Assembly: GCA_947171615.1 (NCBI GenBank) | Contig: CAMVYG010000014.1 | Coordinates: 1-19,261, forward strand | Length of the DNA stretch: 19,261 bases | From: an uncultured Clostridia bacterium | Lineage (GTDB): Bacteria; Bacillota; Clostridia; Oscillospirales; Acutalibacteraceae | Direction of reading: 5' to 3' | Shown: positions 1 to 6,691 of the stretch, piece by piece | Position numbering within the stretch: the stretch's first letter is position 1 | Layout: every line of letters starts with the position of its first letter | The notes under the pieces: model-generated | Database searches by the model: none | What the model was told of the DNA's origin: nothing | What the model saw: the letters and a program-made list of their open reading frames with translations, nothing else | Translations under genes and position numbers: made by a program

Positions 1-30
1 GTATAATCCCATGAATTTCGGCTCAAAATA
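1..30 (+). promoter_or_regulatory. Candidate sigma-F-type promoter for the SpoIIQ-like gene
   Basis: GTATA at 1-5 matches the forespore sigma-F -35 element. After a 15-base spacer, 21-30 reads GCTCAAAATA, which fits the sigma-F -10 pattern GGnnAnAnTn with one mismatch (C for the second G). Bacillus subtilis spoIIQ is a sigma-F gene, so the match is biologically sensible. The window begins exactly at the -35 box, so no upstream context can be judged. The assignment is tentative. Confidence 0.4.
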
Positions 31-80
31 CAGTTGCAAGCAAATCATTCTGAATTTTTGATCCGAAAGGAATGGAACAC

Positions 81-899
81 ATGAACGGAAAGCGTTTTTC
101 AGAGAACAAAGCCCGGAAAAATGGATTCTATCTTGCCCTGGCAGTCTGCCTGGTGGCGATGGGGATCGCAGCGTGGAGCACCTATGACGCGGTACACAAT
201 TATCTTGCCCCCGAAGCCGGGAAAACAAGCTCCGGCTCTGTGCAGAGCCAGGTTCCCAAAGCGCAGGGCGGCAAAACCGTAAGCCAGGCAGTAGACGATG
301 ACCCAGAAGCTCCCCGGTCCTCCGCTTCCTCTGCTCCGGTTCGCCAGACCGTGGGCTCCGTGACGGGAAAAGAGGAAAGCAGCAAGCCCGAAAGCAGCGA
401 AGTGCAGCAGCCGGAAAGCGCCCTGCCGGAGGAAACGGTTTCCTCTGAGCCCCAGATCCCGGTAAACGCCCCGATCTATGAGATCAGTGAGGAGCTGATC
501 CACCCCCTTCAGTCAAAGGAGCTTCACAAGGCATACAGCGCCGGAGCCCCGGTCTATTCTGAAACCATGAAGGATTGGCGGATCCATACCGGTATGGACG
601 AAAAGGCGGAAAGCGGGGAAGAAGTGTACGCCTGCGGCAACGGACAGGTTAAGCGCACTTATACCGACCGTATGCTGGGCAACGTGATCGAAATTGAGCA
701 CGGCGACTATGAATTCTTCTACTGCGGCCTGGGAGAAAATTTCCTGGTCAAGGAGGGAGATACCGTGACAAAGGGACAGGCCATCGGCACGGTGACCGCG
801 GTGCCCTTTGAGGCGGCGGAAGAACCCCACCTGCATCTTGAGGTACGCCGGGACGGGATCTATATCGATCCCGAAAGCATTTTAAAGGGGCAGGAGTAA
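81..899 (+). CDS. spoIIQ: SpoIIQ-like M23/LytM-domain membrane protein
   Basis: Predicted forespore membrane protein of 272 aa. Residues about 16-38 form one membrane helix. Residues 45-130 are a Ser/Pro/Glu-rich linker, and 155-265 are a LytM (M23) domain. Zinc-ligand motifs are present: H169-x3-D173 (HTGMD) and H250-x-H252 (HLH). The Y-x-H-L motif that carries a catalytic His in active LytM enzymes reads Y214-C-G216-L217, so that His is Gly. In sporulating Firmicutes SpoIIQ sits in the forespore membrane and pairs with SpoIIIAH across the intermembrane space, linking mother cell and forespore. The start at 81 is preferred over the ATG at 72 because GAAAGGA (65-71) lies 9 bases upstream of it. 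Peptidase activity is doubtful. It could also be another anchored M23 protein, but the domain order and the sigma-F-like promoter favour SpoIIQ. Confidence 0.72.
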   Translation: MNGKRFSENKARKNGFYLALAVCLVAMGIAAWSTYDAVHNYLAPEAGKTSSGSVQSQVPKAQGGKTVSQAVDDDPEAPRSSASSAPVRQTVGSVTGKEESSKPESSEVQQPESALPEETVSSEPQIPVNAPIYEISEELIHPLQSKELHKAYSAGAPVYSETMKDWRIHTGMDEKAESGEEVYACGNGQVKRTYTDRMLGNVIEIEHGDYEFFYCGLGENFLVKEGDTVTKGQAIGTVTAVPFEAAEEPHLHLEVRRDGIYIDPESILKGQE

Positions 900-925
900 G
901 GCTTACCCCGGAATAGCTGAAAAAG

Positions 926-969
926 AACAGCGAGGGACATTTCCTTAGGGGAAGCGTCCCCCGCTGTTT
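926..969 (+). terminator. Hairpin, probable terminator after the SpoIIQ-like gene
   Basis: 926-938 (AACAGCGAGGGAC) pairs with 956-968 with a single mismatch, and TTCC/GGAA pair further inside. Only a short T run follows on this strand. On the other strand the same hairpin is followed by TTTTT (complement of 920-924). It is either a weak terminator for this gene or a bidirectional one. Confidence 0.55.
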
Positions 970-1044
970 GCGCTGCCCAGGAAAAATGCTGTTTCAATCC
1001 AGTGGATTTCAGCAAATTATCACGAAGTTTTCACAGAATCCATA

Positions 1045-1073
1045 TTGAAACCGCTGCCGCAATCACTTATAAT
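1045..1073 (+). promoter_or_regulatory. Sigma-A promoter of the RCC1-repeat gene
   Basis: TTGAAA at 1045-1050, a 17-base spacer and TATAAT at 1068-1073. Transcription would start near 1080, about 30 bases before the ATG at 1111. This suggests vegetative expression independent of the sporulation-type gene upstream. Confidence 0.8.
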
Positions 1074-1110
1074 AAATTTAATTGTGATGTTCTGTAAGGA
1101 GGGAAACCTT

Positions 1111-2655
1111 ATGAAAGCAAGATCGAGAAAACTGGCGGTGCTGCTGGGTACGGTTCTGTTCTGCGCGGGAACCGCTTCTTCCGCATTGGCGGCGGCTCCC
1201 GCAGAGAAGGACATTTCTCCGCTGGCGGCGGGCTTTCTCCATTCCGCCGTTGTGAAGGAGGACGGTACCCTTTGGACTGCCGGCTCCAATACATATGGAC
1301 AGCTGGGCGTTACCCTGCTGCTCCCCGAGGAGGAAACTTCCTCTTCCGCAGAAAGCGGCACGGAAGAAGACGATATGGAAGGAAGCGTCACCGGAGAAGA
1401 GAGCGCCGTATTCGTGCAGGTGAAAGGCGATATACAGGCAGTGTACGCCAGTTATTTGAATACCTTTGCCATTGACAAAAACGGAATTTTGTATGGCTGG
1501 GGTTGGAATGAAGGCGGCCAGCTGGGCCTGGGAGACACGGAAGTCCGCACGGCCCCCACGGAAATTCTGACGGAAGTGGTAACTGCCGCGCCGGGGCGGT
1601 TCCATACAGCGGCGGTAACGGAAGACGGCACGCTGTGGCTATGGGGCTGGAACAACAGAGGCCAGTTGGGAAATGGCAGCACAAATACCATGGTTGCGCC
1701 CAAGGAGATGCTGGATCAGGTACGCAGTGTGTCCGTAGGCATGGAGCATACCATGGCGGTGAAAAACGACAATACCCTCTGGGCAGCAGGCGGCAATACC
1801 TATGGTCAGTTGGGCAACGGCTCTACCGAGGATCTATTGACCTTCCAACAGGTAATGGAGGACGTGAAAGCCGTGGATTGTACTGCCTTTGGTACCGTGA
1901 TCCTCAAAACCGACGGAACCGTATGGTCCTGCGGTTACAACGCCAACGGAGAATTGGGAAACGGTACCTATGATAATATTACCGAACCGGTGCAGATCTT
2001 GTCCGATGCTGCTTCCATTGATTGCGGCGATGATTTTTCCGCGGCTGTTTTGACAGACGGCACGCTGTACGCCTGGGGCAGCAACGGCTATGGGCAGTAT
2101 GGCGGCGAAACGTCTACCTCTCCGGTAGAGGTGGCAAAGGGAGTCACGGATGTGAGCCTGGGCGGCGGCCATATGCTGTATCTGACAGAAGAAGGTAAGG
2201 TCTATGCGCTGGGAAACAATGAAAAGGGGCAGCTGGGAACCGGCTCCCTGGAAAATACCGATAAAGCGGTTTCCGTCATGGATGGCGTGGCGCCATCCCC
2301 CAAACATGCTTCCAACGCACCGGCTATAGCGGTGCTGGTTCTGGTGATCATAGCTGTTCTGGCAGTGTTTGCGTGGTTGATCGTCCGCACTTTGAAGGGA
2401 ACGCCCCAAAAGAGAGAAAAACCAAAGAAGAAAGAGACTGAAAAGAAAGGGAAGCAGCCTGACCAGGAGCAGAGCTGCCCGGCAAAAGATACGGAAAAGC
2501 GGCAGAAAGAAGAGCCTCCCGTACCGGAGCAGCCGGAAGCTCAGTCTGTCGGGAAACCGGAGAGAAGGAGCGAAGCAAAACCGGAAGAAGAAGCAGAAGA
2601 TCAGGTGATCGATGTGGAGGCGCTGGAAGACGCCATCACCAGGGACGGGGAATAA
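1111..2655 (+). CDS. Membrane-anchored RCC1-repeat beta-propeller protein
   Basis: 514 aa with a Sec signal peptide (about 1-28, SALA-AAP cleavage region). Seven RCC1-type repeats follow, carrying the recurring pattern H-x-AV...DGTLWxWGxNxxGQLGNG: near residues 44-66, 118-141, 165-189, 213-236, 261-285, 309-331 and 354-377. Seven repeats would close one seven-bladed propeller. The first blade has an acidic Ser/Glu insert (about 72-100). A membrane helix spans about 403-427, and a Lys/Glu-rich tail of about 87 residues follows, so the propeller should face outward and the charged tail inward. The start at 1111 is chosen because AAGGAGG lies at 1096-1102 and the signal peptide begins there; the frame is open from 1045. 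Bacterial RCC1 proteins are thought to mediate binding. The ligand is unknown, and a role in sensing, adhesion or envelope assembly is inference. Confidence 0.85.
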   Translation: MKARSRKLAVLLGTVLFCAGTASSALAAAPAEKDISPLAAGFLHSAVVKEDGTLWTAGSNTYGQLGVTLLLPEEETSSSAESGTEEDDMEGSVTGEESAVFVQVKGDIQAVYASYLNTFAIDKNGILYGWGWNEGGQLGLGDTEVRTAPTEILTEVVTAAPGRFHTAAVTEDGTLWLWGWNNRGQLGNGSTNTMVAPKEMLDQVRSVSVGMEHTMAVKNDNTLWAAGGNTYGQLGNGSTEDLLTFQQVMEDVKAVDCTAFGTVILKTDGTVWSCGYNANGELGNGTYDNITEPVQILSDAASIDCGDDFSAAVLTDGTLYAWGSNGYGQYGGETSTSPVEVAKGVTDVSLGGGHMLYLTEEGKVYALGNNEKGQLGTGSLENTDKAVSVMDGVAPSPKHASNAPAIAVLVLVIIAVLAVFAWLIVRTLKGTPQKREKPKKKETEKKGKQPDQEQSCPAKDTEKRQKEEPPVPEQPEAQSVGKPERRSEAKPEEEAEDQVIDVEALEDAITRDGE

Positions 2656-2680
2656 AGCTTTGGAAAGCTGAAGAGCTTAC

Positions 2681-2713
2681 GAAAGGGCGGCAGAAAATGC
2701 CGCCCTTTCTTTT
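2681..2713 (+). terminator. Intrinsic terminator after the RCC1-repeat gene
   Basis: A perfect 12-bp stem (2681-2692 with 2698-2709, GAAAGGGCGGCA and its complement) with a GAAAA loop, followed by TTTTA. Confidence 0.92.
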
Positions 2714-2807
2714 ATCCCCCACACGGCATACTTCCCGGCCTTTTCACATAGGTATAGCCAGACGGTGCCGGATTGATCGGCACTGCTTGGAAAAAAGGAG
2801 GGTGCTT

Positions 2808-3323
2808 ATGGAACTGAAACTGCCGGTGGCCGATGCTTCTCCCTATCCTCCGATTCAGGTGAGGGAGGCAAGTCCGATTTGTGTAAGAGCCATGCTGTCC
2901 CAACTGGGAGGCAGCGCTTCGGAAATGAGTACGATAGCTCAGTACTTCTATAATAGTACGGTTCTGGCTGCTAAAAGCCCGAAAACAGCGGAGTATTTTC
3001 ACAGGATCGCTGTGGTGGAAATGCACCATCTTTCCGTTTTTGCTCAGCTGGTCTGTCTTTTGGGAGGAGATCCCCGGCTGTGGAGTTATCGGGAGGGCCG
3101 GTCTGTCTATTGGAGTCCGGGGGCTCTTTTTTATACCAGTGATCCGGTTGCCCTGCTGAACCGGGCGATCATGGGGGAAAACAGAACGATCACGGAATAC
3201 CGCCGTTTGGCGGGAGAGCTGCCGGATCCCCACATCAGGGCGCTGCTGGAGCGCCTGATTCTGGACGAGGAGCAGCATGTTTTGATTTTTCGTCAGCTCT
3301 TAAAGGAAAAAGGGCGGTGTTAG
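2808..3323 (+). CDS. Ferritin-like di-metal four-helix-bundle protein
   Basis: 171 aa with no signal peptide or membrane segment. It shows the metal-ligand pattern of ferritin-like/rubrerythrin/Mn-catalase-type bundles: E39 in helix 1, E71-x-x-H74 (EMHH) in helix 2, E124 or E130 in helix 3, and E154-x-x-H157 (EEQH) in helix 4. It lacks the rubredoxin-type Cys pairs of rubrerythrin. The start at 2808 follows AAAAAAGGAGG at 2791-2801; the frame is open upstream to 2697 but that part overlaps the preceding terminator. Relatives in clostridial genomes are annotated only as ferritin-like domain proteins. Peroxide or metal handling is plausible, and a spore-associated role is possible from position only. 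A small hairpin (2765-2770 with 2778-2783) lies just before the ribosome site. The stop codon falls in GTGTTAG at the edge of the following repeat block. Confidence 0.78.
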   Translation: MELKLPVADASPYPPIQVREASPICVRAMLSQLGGSASEMSTIAQYFYNSTVLAAKSPKTAEYFHRIAVVEMHHLSVFAQLVCLLGGDPRLWSYREGRSVYWSPGALFYTSDPVALLNRAIMGENRTITEYRRLAGELPDPHIRALLERLILDEEQHVLIFRQLLKEKGRC

Positions 3324-3641
3324 GCGTTGTAAGCGGTTTGTGGTTGATGGAAGCCAGAAGGCTGGCAGTGAACCAATGTAGGGACCGGCCTCTGGACGGT
3401 CCGGATTAACTGCTTCTCGATTATTGCTCAGCCAGCGGGTGCAAAATCCTTTTCATGCGCTGGTTTCTGCAAATCGAGAGCTTTCAGGCTGCGCCTTCAG
3501 AATGACAGGGGGATGTGGTTTAATGTGAAAAGAGGCGAGTATCACCGCTGTCATTCCGAGCAAAGCGAGGAATCTCGACCAGAAGTAATCGGCAGGTAAA
3601 GCCCTTGCCTTTTCTAACGACTAATTACTAAAAGCTAACAA
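3324..3641. repeat. Palindrome-rich intergenic repeat block A
   Basis: No gene is seen in these bases between the ferritin-like and phosphorylase stop codons. The block holds: a hairpin 3382-3387/3397-3402 (GGACCG/CGGTCC); a nested cruciform with outer arms 3415-3422/3472-3479 (TCTCGATT/AATCGAGA) and inner arms 3432-3437/3458-3463 (CCAGCG/CGCTGG); inverted 9-mers 3500-3508/3548-3556 (GAATGACAG/CTGTCATTC); a 30-bp unit at 3548-3577 that recurs inverted in this window; and a heptad array at its right edge. The make-up suggests a non-autonomous dispersed element or a nest of REP-like repeats. No transposase is present. Confidence 0.7.
3548..3577 (+). repeat. 30-bp dispersed repeat, copy 1
   Basis: Begins CTGTCATTCCGAG and ends GAGGAATCTCG. 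It is exactly the reverse complement of 10325-10354 over all 30 bases. The two copies are about 6.8 kb apart in different intergenic blocks, both next to heptad stop-codon repeats. Confidence 0.9.
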
Positions 3642-3648
3642 CTAACAA
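3614..3648. repeat. Heptad tandem repeat (CTAANNA x5), array 1
   Basis: Five consecutive 7-base units on the plus strand: CTAACGA, CTAATTA, CTAAAAG, CTAACAA, CTAACAA. The last unit contains the TAG stop (complement of CTA at 3642-3644) and the final Cys codon of the phosphorylase gene. The 7-base period moves the stop triplets through the reading frames. Confidence 0.85.
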
Positions 3649-4472
3649 TCCGCCAGATTTTTCAGTACCGTTTCCAAAAGAGCCTGAAATTGTGTTCCCA
3701 CCCGGTCGGCTGTTTCCTGGACTTCCCTGTGAGACAGGGGCTTTTTGCTGATGCCTGCCGCCAGGTTTGTAATGCAGCTGATACCGCAGACCTCCATGCC
3801 CATGTGCCGGGCGCAAATGGCTTCGCAGGCGGTGCTCATGCCTACGGAGTCCGCTCCCAAAGCGCGGTACAGGCAGATCTCCGCGGGGGTTTCGTAATTG
3901 GGGCCGGTGGTTTGCAGGTAAACGCCCTGCTTTAAGGGGATTTCCAGTTCCTCGGCCGTCTGCCGGACAAGCTCCCGCAGACGGAGGCTGTAGACCTCCG
4001 ATAAGTCCGGGAACCGGGGGCCCAGTTCTTCCTCGTTGGGGCCCAAAAGGGGAGAGGGGACAAAGGAGGCGATGTGGTCGGTGAGCAGCATCAGGTCGCC
4101 GGGACGAAAGCCCTCTCCCATGCCTCCGGCAGCGTTGGTAAGGATCACCCGCTCCGCGCCCAGGGCATGGAGAACCCGCAGGGGAAGCACAACATCTTCC
4201 ATGGAATATCCCTCATAGAAATGGATCCGTCCCTGCATCACCGCCACAGGCTCCCGCCCGATCAGGCCGAATACAAATCTGCCGTGATGCCCCGGTACTG
4301 TGGAAACAGGAAATCCGGGGATCTCCCCATATTCCACGGAAACAGCCTGTTCTATTTTTTCGGCGAAGGCCCCCAGCCCGGAGCCCAGCACCACTGCTGT
4401 GCGGGGACGAAACCCCGCCTTTTCCCGCAGATACGCCGCGCAGGAATTGACCCGATCCAAAACAATGCCCAT
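3642..4472 (-). CDS. punA: Purine nucleoside phosphorylase, trimeric type
   Basis: 276 aa, the usual size of the trimeric PNP family. It catalyses phosphorolysis of purine ribo- or deoxyribonucleosides to the free base and (deoxy)ribose-1-phosphate in the cytoplasmic purine salvage pathway. Motifs in order: the phosphate loop GSGLG at 30-34, GHHGR at 61-65, GRIHFYEGY at 81-89, NAAGG at 113-117, the NYETPAE segment at 192-198, GMST at 211-214 and the purine-site CITN-LAAG near 233-240. The start at 4472 is chosen for the GGAAGGGAG ribosome site just upstream; the frame is open further (to 4550) but that part is not family-like. It lies 74 bases downstream of the enolase stop on the same strand, so the two are probably co-transcribed. 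The gene ends inside a heptad repeat that supplies its TAG. Confidence 0.93.
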   Translation of the reverse strand: MGIVLDRVNSCAAYLREKAGFRPRTAVVLGSGLGAFAEKIEQAVSVEYGEIPGFPVSTVPGHHGRFVFGLIGREPVAVMQGRIHFYEGYSMEDVVLPLRVLHALGAERVILTNAAGGMGEGFRPGDLMLLTDHIASFVPSPLLGPNEEELGPRFPDLSEVYSLRLRELVRQTAEELEIPLKQGVYLQTTGPNYETPAEICLYRALGADSVGMSTACEAICARHMGMEVCGISCITNLAAGISKKPLSHREVQETADRVGTQFQALLETVLKNLADC

Positions 4473-4546
4473 AAAATGCTCCCTTCCTCTCTGCAATAAC
4501 GGGAATGCTCTGCGCTTGTTATTGTAAAGGGCAAAGGGCGGGACTG

Positions 4547-5773
4547 TCAAGCCTCTTCAATGCGCAGCAGGCGGTTGTATTTTGCCACCCGCTCGGTGCG
4601 GCAGGGTGCGCCGGTTTTGATCTGCCCGGCATTGACCGCCACCGCCAGGTCGGCAATAAAGGTATCTTCCGTTTCTCCGGAGCGGTGGGAAATGATGGTC
4701 TTGTAGCCGTTGCGCCTGGCAAGGTCAATGGCGTCCAGAGTTTCCGTAAGGGTGCCGATCTGGTTGGGCTTGATGAGAATGGCGTTGGCGGCCCCCTCGT
4801 CAATGCCCTGCTGCAAGCGTTCCGGGTTGGTGACAAAGAGATCATCCCCTACCAGCTGTACCTTGTTTCCCAGACGGGCGGTAAGCTCTGCCCAGCCTTC
4901 AAAATCCTCTTCTCCCAGAGGATCTTCAATGGAAAAAATGGGGTATCGGGCTGCAAGGTCTTCCCAGTATTCAATCAGGGCTTCCGTTTCATATTCCATG
5001 CCGCGCTTGGGCAGGCGGTAGTGGTGGTCCACGGCCCACTCGCTGCCGGCGGCGTCCAGAGCCAGCTTTACTTTGCCGGAATAGCCGGCTTTTTCCACGG
5101 CGTTCAGAATTTCCTCAATGGCGTCCTCATCGGAGGAAAGGTTGGGCGCGAACCCGCCCTCGTCTCCCACTGCGGTGGAAAGCCCTTTCTTTTTCAGCTG
5201 TTCGCCCAGGGTGTGGTAGATTTCCGCGCACCAGCGCAGCCCTTCCCGGAAGCTTTCCGCCATCAGGGGCATGATCATAAATTCCTGAATGTCGATATTG
5301 TTTCCGGCATGAGCTCCTCCGTTTAGGATGTTCATCATGGGAACAGGCAGCTGATAAGCGGCGGCGCCTCCCAGATACCGGTATAGAGGCATGCGGTAAT
5401 GGGCGGCAATGGCCCGGGCGCAGGCCAGAGATACCGCCAGGGTGGCGTTTGCTCCCAGGTGGGCCTTGTTGGGGGTGCCGTCCAACTTCCGCAGAACGCC
5501 GTCAATTTCCCGCACAGTAAGGTTGTGCACCTTTTCCAGGGCCGGGGCGATGATCTCGTTCACATTCTTTACCGCCTTTAAAACGCCCTTGCCGCCATAG
5601 CGCCGGTCGTCTCCATCCCGCAGCTCAATGGCTTCAAACTTGCCGGTAGAGGCCCCGGAGGGAGAAGCCGCCGTACCCAGCGTGCCGTCGGAAAGCTGTA
5701 CGGTGGCGCTGACCGTGGGGTTTCCCCGGGAGTCCAGAATTTCACAGCCGTATACCTTTTGAATCGTTACCAT
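4547..5773 (-). CDS. eno: Enolase (phosphopyruvate hydratase)
   Basis: 408 aa. It converts 2-phosphoglycerate to phosphoenolpyruvate in glycolysis. All key residues are visible: the SGASTG loop (39-44), catalytic E205 in GDEGGFAP, metal ligands D240 (LALDAA), E283 (IEDP) and D310 (GDDLFVTN), catalytic K335 (LIKPNQIG), and SHRSGE (362-367). It starts at ATG 5773 after an AGAGG-type ribosome site. The protein ends at RIEEA, about 17-20 residues short of typical bacterial enolases, which continue with a short C-terminal tail. The adjoining frame after the stop encodes a tail-like segment, so a late frameshift is possible. I found no convincing promoter in 5774-5948. The PNP gene follows downstream in the same direction. 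Confidence 0.92.
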   Translation of the reverse strand: MVTIQKVYGCEILDSRGNPTVSATVQLSDGTLGTAASPSGASTGKFEAIELRDGDDRRYGGKGVLKAVKNVNEIIAPALEKVHNLTVREIDGVLRKLDGTPNKAHLGANATLAVSLACARAIAAHYRMPLYRYLGGAAAYQLPVPMMNILNGGAHAGNNIDIQEFMIMPLMAESFREGLRWCAEIYHTLGEQLKKKGLSTAVGDEGGFAPNLSSDEDAIEEILNAVEKAGYSGKVKLALDAAGSEWAVDHHYRLPKRGMEYETEALIEYWEDLAARYPIFSIEDPLGEEDFEGWAELTARLGNKVQLVGDDLFVTNPERLQQGIDEGAANAILIKPNQIGTLTETLDAIDLARRNGYKTIISHRSGETEDTFIADLAVAVNAGQIKTGAPCRTERVAKYNRLLRIEEA

Positions 5774-5948
5774 AAAAATGACCTCTCTTTTCTTTAGGTA
5801 GCTTCCAGAATTTGCTCTTCCCGGTTACTATTGGCAGAAAACAAGGGTTTTACTCATGTTCTATCCTGTTTTATCCAAATTTTCTGATAGCCTTTGGGAA
5901 TACGCCATGGTATACTAAAAAAATAATAAGGCACTTTGGAGATCCAAC

Positions 5949-5977
5949 TTGTATTTTGAGCATAATTATGCTATAAT
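5949..5977 (+). promoter_or_regulatory. Toxin-antitoxin promoter with embedded palindromic operator
   Basis: TTGTAT at 5949-5954, a 17-base spacer and TATAAT at 5972-5977. A perfect 14-bp palindrome, AGCATAATTATGCT (5959-5972), fills most of the spacer and touches the -10 box. Phd/YefM antitoxins repress their own operons by binding such palindromes, so this is the likely autoregulatory operator. Confidence 0.75.
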
Positions 5978-6001
5978 AATGTTCAAAAAGGAGGAGTAAA
6001 C

Positions 6002-6265
6002 ATGCCGCAGATCAGACCCATCACAGACCTTAGAAATACCACAGAAATTTCTGAGCTTTGTCATGCGAAACGGGAGCCGCTTTTCATCACAAAAAATGGC
6101 TATGGAGATTTGGTGGTGATGAGCATTGAAACGTATGAAGAAATGGTAGAAACGGCACAGGCGGACACAGCTATCAGTGAGGCTGAAAGGGAGTATGCTT
6201 CGGAAGGCGTTTTGCTGGACGCACAGGAGGCGCTTTCCTCTTTGCGGAGGAAGCACTTTGGATAA
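6002..6265 (+). CDS. Phd/YefM-family antitoxin
   Basis: 87 aa, typical antitoxin length. The N-terminal half is the Phd/YefM fold: IRPITDLRNT at the start, then EPLFITKNGYGDLVVMS around residues 25-42. This DNA-binding half dimerises and represses the operon. The charged C-terminal half (about 50-87) is expected to wrap around and neutralise the toxin. The ribosome site AAAAAGGAGG precedes the ATG at 6002. The gene overlaps the toxin start by 8 bases, which favours coupled translation. Confidence 0.9.
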   Translation: MPQIRPITDLRNTTEISELCHAKREPLFITKNGYGDLVVMSIETYEEMVETAQADTAISEAEREYASEGVLLDAQEALSSLRRKHFG

Positions 6266-6560
6266 GTGTTTTGTAAAGCTGTATGCCCGGGCTTATCGGG
6301 ATTTAGAGGAAATCTACGCCTATATCGCGGAAAATCTTTTGGAACCTGCCGCGGCTGGCCGTATCATCGATGAACTGGAAAAAGCGATCCTCAGCCTGGA
6401 GCAGCTTCCGGAGCGCGGCGCGATTCGCCGGACAGGCGTTTATGCAAAAGGGGAGTACCGCCAGTTGTTCGTAAAAAATTATACTGTTATTTATCGGGTA
6501 CGGAAGGAAAAAAAGGAAGTGCATATTGTCACAGTGCGGTATGCTTCCAGCAGCTTTTAG
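6258..6560 (+). CDS. RelE/ParE-family toxin
   Basis: 100 aa with the RelE/ParE fold pattern: an N-terminal strand (KCFVKLYARAYRDLEEIYAYI), a two-helix middle (about 30-55), then P-E-R-G, and the conserved closing strands with VKNYTVIYRV and VHIVTVRYA. Family members are either mRNA endonucleases (RelE) or gyrase poisons (ParE); the sequence alone does not decide which. The start is taken as TTG at 6258 because GGAGG at 6246-6250 sits 7 bases upstream and no in-frame ATG gives the expected N-terminus. The overlap with the antitoxin stop (TTGGATAA) is typical of such pairs. Confidence 0.87.
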   Translation: MDKCFVKLYARAYRDLEEIYAYIAENLLEPAAAGRIIDELEKAILSLEQLPERGAIRRTGVYAKGEYRQLFVKNYTVIYRVRKEKKEVHIVTVRYASSSF

Positions 6561-6691
6561 AGTCAGTCTGAAAATAGAGGATTGATGGATTTCTAACGCG
6601 GAAAGCAGCCGTTTATAGGTAAAAGGGCGGTGGTTTCGTTTTTTCAAACAAGCCCTAATCTAAAAAGTACAGTGAAAAGGAGTTGTATGAT

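Noticed and set aside
2714..2807. Sporulation-type (sigma-E/K) promoter before the ferritin-like gene
   Set aside because: CATA-containing strings near 2745 do not meet the spacing of either consensus, and a -35 partner is missing.
3324..3641. CRISPR array interpretation of the repeats in block A
   Set aside because: The repeats are 7-base tandems and isolated palindromes without regular spacers, and no cas genes are present.
4505..5326. Plus-strand 273-codon frame opposite enolase
   Set aside because: It is antisense to a complete enolase with catalytic residues, so it is a shadow frame.
5774..5948. Promoter or riboswitch search upstream of enolase on the minus strand
   Set aside because: Several -10-like strings occur (AT-rich DNA), but none has a good -35 at 16-18 bases, and no riboswitch-like architecture was seen.
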